Positions 1-6,894 of a DNA stretch of 56,448 nucleotides are shown here, piece by piece (positions within the stretch are counted from its first letter, which is position 1; every line of letters starts with the position of its first letter). The position numbers were made by a program, and so were the translations under genes. The notes beneath the pieces are model-generated. The model worked only from the letters and a program-made list of their open reading frames with translations, was not told the origin of the DNA and made no database searches. Location: contig UQJY01000009.1 in the NCBI GenBank assembly GCA_900541465.1, positions 1 through 56,448 of the forward strand. Reading direction: 5' to 3'. The stretch is from an uncultured Fusobacterium sp. (GTDB taxonomy: Bacteria > Fusobacteriota > Fusobacteriia > Fusobacteriales > Fusobacteriaceae).

Positions 1-24
1 ATTAAGGTTTGCTTGTTTTGTCAT
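1..24 (-). CDS. Start of an unidentified leftward gene (partial)
   Basis: A leftward ATG at 24-22 opens a frame (MTKQANLN) that runs off the left edge. It lies about 60 bases downstream of a good leftward promoter (116-93), which is the main reason to believe it. The ribosome site is weak (a GAG-containing stretch about 6 bases before the ATG). Eight residues are too few to name a family. Confidence 0.3.
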
Positions 25-60
25 ATTATTCTCTATTCTGTTGTTAATGTCCTTTTTATG

Positions 61-87
61 TTGTCTACTTATTTATCTCGTAGACAA
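61..87. promoter_or_regulatory. Inverted repeat, possible operator or 5' UTR hairpin
   Basis: A perfect 8-bp inverted repeat, TTGTCTAC at 61-68 and GTAGACAA at 80-87, with an 11-base centre. It covers the expected transcription start and early leader of the leftward promoter at 93-121. It could be a repressor site of TetR or similar type, or a leader hairpin. Inferred from position only. Confidence 0.4.
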
Positions 88-92
88 GATTT

Positions 93-121
93 ATAATACC
101 ACATGATTTAAATTTCGTCAA
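93..121 (-). promoter_or_regulatory. Leftward sigma-70-type promoter
   Basis: Read on the minus strand, TTGACG (121-116) is followed after exactly 17 bases by TATTAT (98-93). It points towards the partial gene at the left edge. Confidence 0.5.
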
Positions 122-129
122 CATTTTTT

Positions 130-412
130 TTGAAATTTTTTTATTTTTTTTCTTTTATCATCATTTTTCCATTGAAAATGTTTAGCTTCTTCAAAAAAAT
201 TTTTATTTATTTTTTATTTTATATTTTGAAACTTGCTTTTATTTTTTTCATCAATCACTATATATTGTGTAATATATTTTTTTCTCCACAATATTTATTG
301 TTTTTTTGTATTATATATATAATAATGAAGAAATTTGATTTAAAATTATTTTTATTTTTTATAAAAAAATTCGGCATCAATTAATAAATTTTTAATTAAT
401 ACCGAATCATCT
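130..412. other. AT-rich gene-free stretch
   Basis: Almost pure A/T sequence between the leftward promoter and the end of the initiator gene. The 84-residue frame at 130-384 is Phe/Ile-rich with no ribosome site, as expected of random AT-rich DNA. The only structure I see is the initiator-gene terminator at its right end, and one imperfect DnaA-box-like 9-mer (TTCTCCACA, 282-290). Confidence 0.5.
363..407 (-). terminator. Terminator of the replication initiator gene
   Basis: On the minus strand, ATTCGG (407-402) pairs with CCGAAT (374-369), and the AT-rich arms between extend the stem through two G-U pairs. A run of seven T follows (369-363). It begins six bases after the initiator stop codon. 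Confidence 0.65.
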
Positions 413-2272
413 TTAATAAATTTCATCTAAAACTTTTTCTATATATTTTTTTATTGTATTAAGATATAAAACTTTTGATTTCTCTTTCATAGTCAGAAGG
501 AAAGTTTCTGAAACTTTTGCTTCTTCAGAACAAAGTTTTAAAGCTTTTTCTTCAACTTTTAATTTTTCATAATCATCTAACTTTTCAAATTCTATTAAAA
601 CGTCTCTTGGAATATCAAGTTCATCTTTTAAATCTTTTATTGTATTTGTAAGAGTTTTAGCTTTAATTCCTTTTCTTGCCTGTTTTATTTTTCTTTTGCT
701 TATTATAGTTTTTTCTTTTACATCATTATTGAAAAGCTGTAAGTTTTGTTTTGGAGTTTCTGATTTGTAAAGATTTTTTAGAACTCCGTTTATATACTGA
801 ACCAAAGTTGTCTTTATGTTTTTATTAAGATTTTTATAAATAATCTTTAAAACTTCGCTGACAAATTCTTCTCCGTCTTCTGTATATATTTTTCTTATTT
901 TAGTATCTGTTCTTTTATCCCATGACCTTGAAATATAGATATTTCTTTTAGCTTTATAAATAAGATTAACTACATTTTCAGGAAGATCCTCGTAATTTTC
1001 AACTTTTTTACTTCTGCTTACAGAACTTCTTACAACTTTATTTGTACTTTTCTTAGGTTCGCTGTCTTTTATTTCTACTACTTCTGCTTCAGAAATTAAC
1101 TCATCATCGAACTTAGAATACATGTTCTTATTCTCAATAATAATTTCATCATCTTTAAAGGCAGCACTCTTGTTTGATAAATTTTTCTTTTTGGCGGATT
1201 TATTTTCTAAGAAAGTAGATACGTGGCACTCCCCGTCTTTTTCAGGGTTAAAGCTGTAATTTATATAATAAGTGTTTTCTTTTTTTTCTTCATCAAAAGA
1301 AAATTCTTGTATATATCCCAGCTCCTGAAGAATTTCATAAGCTTTCAGAACTCTTTTTAAAACCTGTTTAGCACGGCTTAAAATATAAGTTTTCATTTCA
1401 CCGTTTTTATTTGGTCTTTCAGTTTCCTGTTCCATTTTTAATGGAATAATGGCAGCTAAAGTCCTTAAGTTTATTCTTCCTTCCATTGTCTCATATCTTA
1501 TTTTACTGATATATTTATAAATTCTTCCAGCTATAGGATCTTTTGTCATTATTTCCATAAGGGCTCTGGAATTATATTTTATATATCTTTTATCTTTAAT
1601 TTTTTTTCTTATATTTTTGTTGAGAATTACTCTGTAATAAACTTTTTTCCCTTTTTTCAGTTTCTGATAAGTTAAAAGTTTAAATTCTTCATCTTCAAAT
1701 TTATATTTTCCAAATTTTGTGTGATTTGAAACTATAAATTGATATTCTGTGCTTTTCAAATTTTTAAGAGCCTGCTCTACTTTTGTGTAATAAGCTCTGT
1801 TCATCTTGTTTCCTAAAAAATTCACTATAAAATCTGAAATTTCAAATTCTATATATTCATCTTCCTCATCTACATCAGCTTCTCTTTTAGCTTCATACAT
1901 TGAAATCAGATAATTATAAATTTTCTCTTCAAAGATAGAAGGCTGATAAACTTTATCATTGTTATCTTTTGCTACAAGAGTGCAGTACATTGTCACTCCT
2001 AAATCTTCAAAGGAATATTGAAAATTTATTCTTTTATTCTGTTTCTGAGGTGTAAAAAATGGAAAAACTATCATTTCTATTGGAATATTTATTATATTTC
2101 CCTGAAGATTAAGAAAGTTTCCTGTTTCTTTTATTACAACCTCTCTAACTTCTATATCAGGAAGACTGCTCAATTTCATATCCATCTTTTGAATATCTTC
2201 ACTTAGAGAACCAGAAGAAACTATATTAAAACTTTCTAAAAGATCGTTTTTATTTTTATTACCTTCATTCAT
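413..2272 (-). CDS. Plasmid-type replication initiator protein (RepA/RPA-like)
   Basis: This 619-residue protein resembles the initiator family known from plasmids. After a short acidic/polar N-terminus, residues about 60-75 (core IVFPFFTPQKQ) open a domain of the 'replication initiator protein A' winged-helix type, running to about residue 340 and rich in basic helices. Residues about 360-440 are a charged linker, and residues about 440-619 form a second lysine-rich helical region that I do not recognise. Initiators of this kind bind iterons and melt the adjacent origin. The start is fixed by GGGAGAG 5-6 bases before the ATG. The promoter is at 2331-2359, and one 19-bp repeat lies between promoter and start, which suggests autorepression. 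The gene diverges from rpmH across the repeat-bearing gap. Family assignment is by pattern recognition, without a database search. It could be an old integrated replicon rather than the chromosome's own initiator. Confidence 0.75.
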   Translation of the reverse strand: MNEGNKNKNDLLESFNIVSSGSLSEDIQKMDMKLSSLPDIEVREVVIKETGNFLNLQGNIINIPIEMIVFPFFTPQKQNKRINFQYSFEDLGVTMYCTLVAKDNNDKVYQPSIFEEKIYNYLISMYEAKREADVDEEDEYIEFEISDFIVNFLGNKMNRAYYTKVEQALKNLKSTEYQFIVSNHTKFGKYKFEDEEFKLLTYQKLKKGKKVYYRVILNKNIRKKIKDKRYIKYNSRALMEIMTKDPIAGRIYKYISKIRYETMEGRINLRTLAAIIPLKMEQETERPNKNGEMKTYILSRAKQVLKRVLKAYEILQELGYIQEFSFDEEKKENTYYINYSFNPEKDGECHVSTFLENKSAKKKNLSNKSAAFKDDEIIIENKNMYSKFDDELISEAEVVEIKDSEPKKSTNKVVRSSVSRSKKVENYEDLPENVVNLIYKAKRNIYISRSWDKRTDTKIRKIYTEDGEEFVSEVLKIIYKNLNKNIKTTLVQYINGVLKNLYKSETPKQNLQLFNNDVKEKTIISKRKIKQARKGIKAKTLTNTIKDLKDELDIPRDVLIEFEKLDDYEKLKVEEKALKLCSEEAKVSETFLLTMKEKSKVLYLNTIKKYIEKVLDEIY

Positions 2273-2298
2273 AACAACTCTCCCTTAAAAATCTTTAT

Positions 2299-2317
2299 AT
2301 GTATATGCCCAATAATA
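2299..2317 (+). repeat. Origin iteron 1 (in initiator leader)
   Basis: ATGTATATGCCCAATAATA, 18 of 19 identical to the consensus ATGTATATGCTCAATAATA. It lies about 7 bases downstream of the expected start of initiator-gene transcription, so an initiator bound here would block its own promoter. Confidence 0.75.
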
Positions 2318-2330
2318 AGCTCGGGAATAT

Positions 2331-2359
2331 ATTATAATGTGAAATATAAATTATTACAA
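2331..2359 (-). promoter_or_regulatory. Promoter of the replication initiator gene
   Basis: Minus strand: TTGTAA (2359-2354), 17-base spacer, perfect TATAAT (2336-2331). Transcription should start near 2324, leaving a leader of about 50 bases that contains iteron 1 and the GGGAGAG ribosome site. Confidence 0.65.
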
Positions 2360-2453
2360 GTTTTTTTTGATATACTTATTTTGTTATATATCAATCCTAG
2401 TTTTTTTCATGATTAAACATTAAAAATAAAGATGAAAATCTTTTGTGGTTGAT

Positions 2454-2472
2454 ATGTATACTCTCAATAATA
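2454..2472 (+). repeat. Origin iteron 2
   Basis: ATGTATACTCTCAATAATA; differs from the consensus only in the central bases. Confidence 0.7.
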
Positions 2473-2598
2473 ATTTAATATCTTATATAAGCTGTTACTA
2501 AATATCAAAGTTTTACTTGGTTTTTAATATAAAAATACATATTTATATTTTATTAATCCTTTTCTTTTTTACTTAAAATTCAAGGAAAAATCTAATTT

Positions 2599-2617
2599 TC
2601 ATTTATGCTTATTAATA
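2599..2617 (+). repeat. Degenerate origin iteron 3
   Basis: TCATTTATGCTTATTAATA matches iteron 6 at 14 of 19 positions, mostly in the right half. It is a weaker candidate, listed because it falls between the clear copies. Confidence 0.35.
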
Positions 2618-2720
2618 ATAATAAAACTTTAAAGTCTCTTTTCTTTGATTTTTCATAGAAAATTTTTTATGACAAAAAAATATTTTCAGTATTTTCAATG
2701 GAAAAATACATTTTAAACTT

Positions 2721-2739
2721 ATGTATATATTCAATAATA
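2721..2739 (+). repeat. Origin iteron 4
   Basis: ATGTATATATTCAATAATA. First of three copies spaced exactly 104 bases apart. Confidence 0.7.
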
Positions 2740-2824
2740 AAATTCATTTTTTAATTTTCTTTTATTTTCAAGAAGAAATATATTTTTAAAAATTAAAAAG
2801 CTATGAAAAATACTATTTTGTATT

Positions 2825-2843
2825 ATGTATATAATCATTAATA
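2825..2843 (+). repeat. Origin iteron 5
   Basis: ATGTATATAATCATTAATA, with the ATTAATA variant of the right half. It begins 104 bases after iteron 4. Confidence 0.7.
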
Positions 2844-2928
2844 TTTTTATATGACAGATAAATCTTTTAATTTCAATGAAAATCAAAATTTCTCAATGTA
2901 TAATCTTTGTAAAATCAGCTTTAATTTT

Positions 2929-2947
2929 ATGTATATGCTCATTAATA
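2929..2947 (+). repeat. Origin iteron 6
   Basis: ATGTATATGCTCATTAATA, one base from the consensus. It begins 104 bases after iteron 5 and is followed by a T-rich tract. Confidence 0.7.
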
Positions 2948-3036
2948 TTTTTTTTTTAACTTTTTTTATTTTTCAATTATTTTCTAAAAAATTTTTTATA
3001 ACTTCGTCTGTACATAAAACAATATACAAAATAACA

Positions 3037-3075
3037 AAAAACAACTTAGGAAAAAGCGTCGGTTGTTTTTATTTT
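3037..3075. terminator. Possible bidirectional terminator at the origin/rpmH border
   Basis: AAAAACAAC (3037-3045) pairs with GTTGTTTTT (3062-3070), with T-runs possible in both directions. It lies between the repeats and the rpmH promoter and would insulate the AT-rich interval from transcription. The stem has few G-C pairs. Confidence 0.4.
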
Positions 3076-3111
3076 TTGTTATAAGTTTTTTGGAAAATAA
3101 GTAATATATAC

Positions 3112-3140
3112 TTGACAAAATTAAAATAATCTTTTAAAAT
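3112..3140 (+). promoter_or_regulatory. rpmH promoter
   Basis: Consensus TTGACA (3112-3117), 17-base spacer, TAAAAT (3135-3140). It is one of the best promoters in the window, as expected for a ribosomal protein gene. Confidence 0.75.
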
Positions 3141-3183
3141 ATTTATCTGTAATGTAGTACATTTTAGGAGGTGAAATATTTAA

Positions 3184-3327
3184 ATGGCAAAAGCAATCGG
3201 AACATACCAACCAAATACTAGAAAATATAAAAAAGACCACGGATTTAGAGCTAGAATGAAAACTAAAGGTGGAAGACAAGTATTAAAAAGAAGAAGAGCA
3301 AGAGGAAGAAAAAAATTATCAGCATAA
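3184..3327 (+). CDS. rpmH: 50S ribosomal protein L34
   Basis: A 47-residue, very basic protein (start [20 protein letters not shown]) with the L34 signature: QPNTRK near residue 9, HGFRARM near 19-25, and a terminal [12 protein letters not shown] tract. It is a component of the large ribosomal subunit. The start is set by AGGAGGTG at 3166-3173, ten bases upstream. The N-terminus is a few residues longer than the usual MKRTFQP form. It has its own promoter and terminator, so rnpA downstream probably depends partly on read-through or a weaker promoter of its own. Confidence 0.97.
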   Translation: MAKAIGTYQPNTRKYKKDHGFRARMKTKGGRQVLKRRRARGRKKLSA

Positions 3328-3357
3328 AACCCGGTGTTATAACTCACCGGGTTTTTT
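3327..3357 (+). terminator. rpmH terminator
   Basis: Ten-base stem (3327-3336 with 3345-3354, core ACCCGGTG/CACCGGGT), 8-base loop, then a T-run. Probably an attenuator between the abundant rpmH message and rnpA. Confidence 0.85.
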
Positions 3358-3388
3358 GAAAAATTAATAAAAAAATAAGAGGAATTTT

Positions 3389-3730
3389 ATGGAAAAATTA
3401 GTGAAGAATGAACAATTTCAAAAAATTTATAATTTTGGAAAAAAAGGTTATGGCTACTACTCTCTTATTTTTTTTGTCAAAAATAATTTAGAATATAATA
3501 GATGCGGATTTGTTGTAAGCAAAAAAATAGGAAATGCTGTTTGCAGAAACAGGTTAAAAAGATTATTCAGAGAATGTTATAGAATTAATGAAGAAGATAT
3601 AAAAACAGGATACGATCTTATTTTTGTCGGTAAGAAGAATGCAGGTGAAAAATTTAAGAAATTAAAATATCAGGAGATGGAAAATGATATTAAAAAAATT
3701 CTTAAAAAAAGCGGTCTTATGGCCAATTAA
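3389..3730 (+). CDS. rnpA: Ribonuclease P protein component
   Basis: Protein subunit of RNase P, which helps the catalytic RNA remove 5' leaders from pre-tRNAs. It has 113 residues, the normal length. The family signature [10 protein letters not shown] lies at residues 53-62, preceded by the [14 protein letters not shown] strand at 38-51. AAGAGGAA precedes the ATG. It overlaps yidD by 47 bases and heads the rnpA-yidD-yidC-jag-mnmE block. Confidence 0.95.
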   Translation: MEKLVKNEQFQKIYNFGKKGYGYYSLIFFVKNNLEYNRCGFVVSKKIGNAVCRNRLKRLFRECYRINEEDIKTGYDLIFVGKKNAGEKFKKLKYQEMENDIKKILKKSGLMAN

Positions 3731-3971
3731 CTGTATCACATTAAGTTTGAAAAAAATTATATTATTTTTTATAAAATTTTATCAAATTTGTATATCACCC
3801 TTTTTAGGTAAAAATTGCAGATTTATTCCCACGTGTTCAGCTTATACCTATGAAGCAATAGAAATACATGGTATAATAAAAGGTGTTTATCTTGGAGTGA
3901 AGAGGATTTTAAGGTGTCATCCTTATAATGAGGGAGGATATGATCCTGTTCCGCCGAAAAATAAAAATTAA
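3684..3971 (+). CDS. yidD: Membrane protein insertion efficiency factor YidD
   Basis: Small membrane-associated protein that assists YidC-dependent insertion. It has the family core: [31 protein letters not shown], and [18 protein letters not shown] near the C-terminus, with its conserved cysteines. As drawn it has 95 residues and overlaps rnpA by 47 bases. The first 20 or so residues are not typical, so translation may instead begin at an internal TTG within the LSLKK segment. Order and spacing match the conserved block. Confidence 0.88.
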   Translation: MILKKFLKKAVLWPINCITLSLKKIILFFIKFYQICISPFLGKNCRFIPTCSAYTYEAIEIHGIIKGVYLGVKRILRCHPYNEGGYDPVPPKNKN

Positions 3972-3994
3972 TTTTAAGAGGAGAGAAGAAAAGG

Positions 3995-4600
3995 ATGAGT
4001 TTATTATATGGTATATTTGAGAAAATATTAGTGGCAATTTATGGAATGACTGGAAGTTTTGGTTTATCAATAATACTTTTGACGATTTTAATAAAGATAG
4101 TTTTATTACCATTTACTTTAAAACAAGATAAATCTATGAAAGAAATGAAAAAACTTCAGCCTAAAATAGATGAATTGAAAAAAAGATACGAAGGAGACCC
4201 TCAGACATTAAATCAAAAAACAATGGAACTTTACAAAGAGCATAAAGTAAATCCAGCAGGCGGTTGTCTTCCTCTTTTAATTCAGCTTCCTATTTTATGG
4301 GCTTTATTTGGAGTGTTAAGAAAAGAAGGAGTTGTTCCAGATGAAGCATTTTTATGGTTCTCACTTGTAACACCTGATCCATTCTTTATTCTGCCAATAT
4401 TAAACGGAGCTGTTTCTTTTATACAGCAGAAATTAATGGGAACAAACAGCAACCCTCAAATGAAAAATATGATGTATATATTCCCTATAATGATGATATT
4501 TATTTCTTACAAAATGCCAGGAGGATTACAGCTTTATTGGTTAACTTCAAGTGTTACAGGAGTGATACAACAGTATTTTGTAATGAACAGAGGAGAGTAG
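3995..4600 (+). CDS. yidC: Membrane protein insertase YidC (Oxa1 family)
   Basis: Inserts and folds inner-membrane proteins alone or with SecYEG. It has 201 residues, the short form made of the Oxa1 core without the large periplasmic domain of proteobacteria. Hydrophobic segments lie near residues 20-40, 90-107, 125-143 and 160-190, with the charged cytoplasmic hairpin (KSMKEMKKLQPKIDELKKRY) between the first two. Lys34 sits where many homologues have the conserved membrane arginine. No lipoprotein signal is seen. RBS AAGAGGAGAG. Confidence 0.93.
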   Translation: MSLLYGIFEKILVAIYGMTGSFGLSIILLTILIKIVLLPFTLKQDKSMKEMKKLQPKIDELKKRYEGDPQTLNQKTMELYKEHKVNPAGGCLPLLIQLPILWALFGVLRKEGVVPDEAFLWFSLVTPDPFFILPILNGAVSFIQQKLMGTNSNPQMKNMMYIFPIMMIFISYKMPGGLQLYWLTSSVTGVIQQYFVMNRGE

Positions 4601-4606
4601 ATTTTA

Positions 4607-5404
4607 ATGACAACAGAAATCATAGAAGTAAAGGCTATGTCTATTGAAGAAGCCAGAAAAAGAGCTATGAGAGTTTTGGACATTCAAGAAGACCAAATTT
4701 TAAATGTAGCAGAAAAAATAAAAAGCAAATCTTTCTTTGGTTTTTTTGCTAAAGAAGGAACTTATGAAATAGAATATACTGAAGAAAAAGTTTCTCAGGA
4801 GATTAAAAATCCTGAAAAACCTAAAAATATAGCAAGAGATTTAAGAAAAGAAAGAGCTGAAAAATTAGCTCTTGAAAAAGAAAAAAATGAAAAAATAAAA
4901 GAAAAAGCAATAAATAAACCAGAAAAAGAAGCTGCTGTAAAAGAGAAAAAAGAAATTCCAGCAGATATGGAAAAGGTTAATGAGATAATAGAAAGAGCAA
5001 AAGAGCTTTTAGAAAATATGGGACTTAACCTTAATGTTGAATTTTTAAGAATGGACGGAAAAAGTTATATTATAAATCTTTCTGGTGAAGATAAAGGTAT
5101 TATAATCGGTAAAAAAGGAAAAACACTTAACAGTTTTGAATATCTTTTAAACTCTCTTATAAAAGATGCAAGAGTTGATATTGATGTAGAAGGATTTAAA
5201 GAAAAAAGAACAGATACATTAGTAGAACTTGCAAATAAAATGGCAATGAAAGCTATAAAAACAAAAAGAGTGGTAAGACTTAATCCAATGCCTCCAAGAG
5301 AAAGAAAAATAATTCACGAAATAATTAATCAATATCCTGAATTAGATACTTTTAGTGAAGGAAGAGATCCAAAAAGATATATCGTTATTAAAAGAAAAAA
5401 ATAA
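4607..5404 (+). CDS. jag: RNA-binding protein Jag/KhpB (Jag_N, KH, R3H)
   Basis: RNA-binding protein of 265 residues linked in Gram-positive bacteria to cell elongation and sRNA biology. Domains in order: Jag_N at about 1-50 (SIEEARKRAMRVLDI), a long Lys/Glu-rich linker at about 65-125, a KH domain with the GxxG loop IIGKKGKTL near residues 166-174, and an R3H domain at about 205-265 containing RERKIIHEII. It follows yidC by six bases, as in many genomes. Confidence 0.93.
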   Translation: MTTEIIEVKAMSIEEARKRAMRVLDIQEDQILNVAEKIKSKSFFGFFAKEGTYEIEYTEEKVSQEIKNPEKPKNIARDLRKERAEKLALEKEKNEKIKEKAINKPEKEAAVKEKKEIPADMEKVNEIIERAKELLENMGLNLNVEFLRMDGKSYIINLSGEDKGIIIGKKGKTLNSFEYLLNSLIKDARVDIDVEGFKEKRTDTLVELANKMAMKAIKTKRVVRLNPMPPRERKIIHEIINQYPELDTFSEGRDPKRYIVIKRKK

Positions 5405-5424
5405 TTTTATAAAAGAGGTGATGT

Positions 5425-6795
5425 ATGATGTTTGATACAATCGCCGCCATATCAACTCCTAGAGGAGAGGGAGGAATAGGTATAGTAAGAATTTCTGGAA
5501 AGGAAGCTCTTGATATACTATGTGAAATATTTAAACCAAAATCTAGCAGAAATGTATCTGAACTTAAAAGTTACACAATAACTTACGGGCATATTTATGA
5601 TGGAGACAAACTTATAGATGAAGTTTTAGTTTCTTTTATGAAAGGGCCTCGTACATACACAAGGGAAGATATAGTTGAGATTAATTGTCATGGTGGATAT
5701 ATTATTACAGAAAGAGTACTTGAATTAGTGCTTAAAAAAGGTGCTAAACTTGCAGAACCAGGTGAGTTTACAAGAAGAGCATTTTTAAATGGAAGACTTG
5801 ACCTTACTCAGGCTGAGTCAGTTATGGATATAATACATGGAAAGACAGAGAAAAGTATTTCTTTATCTTTAAATCAGCTTAGAGGAGATTTAAAAGAACA
5901 GATAGGAGTTCTTAAAAAACTTCTTCTTGATGTTGCTGCTCACGTTAATGTTGTTCTTGACTATCCAGAGGAAGGAATAGACGATCCTCTTCCTAAAAAT
6001 TTAAGAGATAATCTTGATACAGTTATAGCTACAACTACAAAACTTATAGCATCTTATGATAAAGGAAAGATGATAAAAGAGGGAGTAAAAACAGCTATAG
6101 TCGGGAAACCAAATGTTGGAAAATCAAGTCTTTTAAATTCTGTTCTTAGAGAAGAAAGAGCAATAGTTACAAGAATAGCAGGAACAACAAGAGATACTAT
6201 TGAAGAGATAGTAAATATAAAAGGAATTCCTCTTGTTATGATAGATACAGCAGGAATAAGAGAAACAGAAGATGAAGTTGAAAATATAGGAGTTCAGAAG
6301 TCAAAATCTCTTATAAAAAATGCTGACCTTGTGCTTTTTGTTTTAGATGCTTCAAGAGAGCTTGATAAAGAAGATTTTGAGATTTATGAAAGAATTGAAA
6401 GTGATAAAGTTATAGGAATTCTTAATAAAATAGATATTGAAAGAAAGATTGATATAAAAAATCTTACAAAAGTAAAAAAATGGATAGAAATATCAGCTCT
6501 TGAAAAAATAGGAATTGAAGATCTTGAGGACGAAATTTATGAATATGTTATATCAGGTCAGGTTGAAGACAGTTCTGAAAAACTTGTTATTACAAATGTA
6601 AGACATAAATCAGCCCTTGAAAAAACTAAAAAAGCTGTTGAAAATATTCTTGAAACAATAGATATGGGATATCCTATGGATCTTATAGCCGTTGATTTGA
6701 ATGAAGCCTTAGATTCTCTTTCTGAGGTAACAGGAGAAATTTCAAATGAAGATTTACTGGATCATATTTTCAGTAACTTTTGTGTGGGAAAATAA
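5425..6795 (+). CDS. mnmE: tRNA uridine-5-carboxymethylaminomethyl modification GTPase MnmE
   Basis: With MnmG it makes the cmnm5 group on wobble U34 of tRNAs. It has 456 residues, the family length. An N-terminal tetrahydrofolate-binding domain ([20 protein letters not shown]) is followed by a helical domain and an inserted G domain: GKPNVGKSS 227-235, GTTRD 253-257, DTAG 274-277, NKID 334-337. The protein ends with the catalytic C-terminal FCVGK (452-456). Two adjacent ATGs fit the AGAGGTG site; the first is used here. A terminator follows, so mnmG is partly separate. Confidence 0.96.
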   Translation: MMFDTIAAISTPRGEGGIGIVRISGKEALDILCEIFKPKSSRNVSELKSYTITYGHIYDGDKLIDEVLVSFMKGPRTYTREDIVEINCHGGYIITERVLELVLKKGAKLAEPGEFTRRAFLNGRLDLTQAESVMDIIHGKTEKSISLSLNQLRGDLKEQIGVLKKLLLDVAAHVNVVLDYPEEGIDDPLPKNLRDNLDTVIATTTKLIASYDKGKMIKEGVKTAIVGKPNVGKSSLLNSVLREERAIVTRIAGTTRDTIEEIVNIKGIPLVMIDTAGIRETEDEVENIGVQKSKSLIKNADLVLFVLDASRELDKEDFEIYERIESDKVIGILNKIDIERKIDIKNLTKVKKWIEISALEKIGIEDLEDEIYEYVISGQVEDSSEKLVITNVRHKSALEKTKKAVENILETIDMGYPMDLIAVDLNEALDSLSEVTGEISNEDLLDHIFSNFCVGK

Positions 6796-6804
6796 TTTAA
6801 TTTG

Positions 6805-6849
6805 GAGACTGGCTCATAATTTTATAATTTGAGTCAGTTTCTTGTTTTT
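6805..6849 (+). terminator. mnmE terminator
   Basis: Twelve-base stem (6805-6816 with 6830-6841, core ACTGGCTCA/TGAGTCAGT with G-U pairs) followed by TTGTTTTTA. Confidence 0.75.
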
Positions 6850-6861
6850 ATACTTTATAAA

Positions 6862-6880
6862 ATGTATATGGTCAATAATA
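6862..6880 (+). repeat. Outlying origin-type 19-bp repeat, before mnmG
   Basis: ATGTATATGGTCAATAATA, one base from the consensus. It lies between the mnmE terminator and the mnmG ribosome site, about 4 kb from the origin cluster. Confidence 0.7.
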
Positions 6881-6894
6881 AAAAAGGAGAAAAA

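Larger units (their letters stand above)
2273..3183. other. Probable iteron-type replication origin
   Basis: A gene-free, extremely AT-rich interval between two divergent genes. It contains five clear copies and one degenerate copy of a 19-bp motif (2299, 2454, 2599, 2721, 2825, 2929), long A/T tracts that could serve as an unwinding element, the initiator promoter at the left and the rpmH promoter at the right. Housekeeping genes on the right read away from it, as does the initiator on the left. The rpmH-rnpA neighbourhood is a classic origin neighbourhood in bacteria. Origin function is inferred. Confidence 0.65.

Noticed and set aside
282..290. DnaA box TTCTCCACA
   Set aside because: Only one copy, one mismatch from the TTATCCACA consensus; no cluster of DnaA boxes was seen nearby.
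130..384. 84-residue open frame on plus strand
   Set aside because: Phe/Ile/Lys-only composition from poly-A/T DNA, no ribosome site, no promoter; typical of random AT-rich sequence.
2851..3084. 77-residue open frame between the origin repeats and rpmH
   Set aside because: It runs through iteron 6 and the possible terminator, has no ribosome site, and its composition follows the AT-rich DNA.
6829..6894. 22-codon N-terminal extension of MnmG
   Set aside because: It would cross the mnmE terminator and an iteron; the ATG at 6895 has a good ribosome site and matches the family N-terminus.
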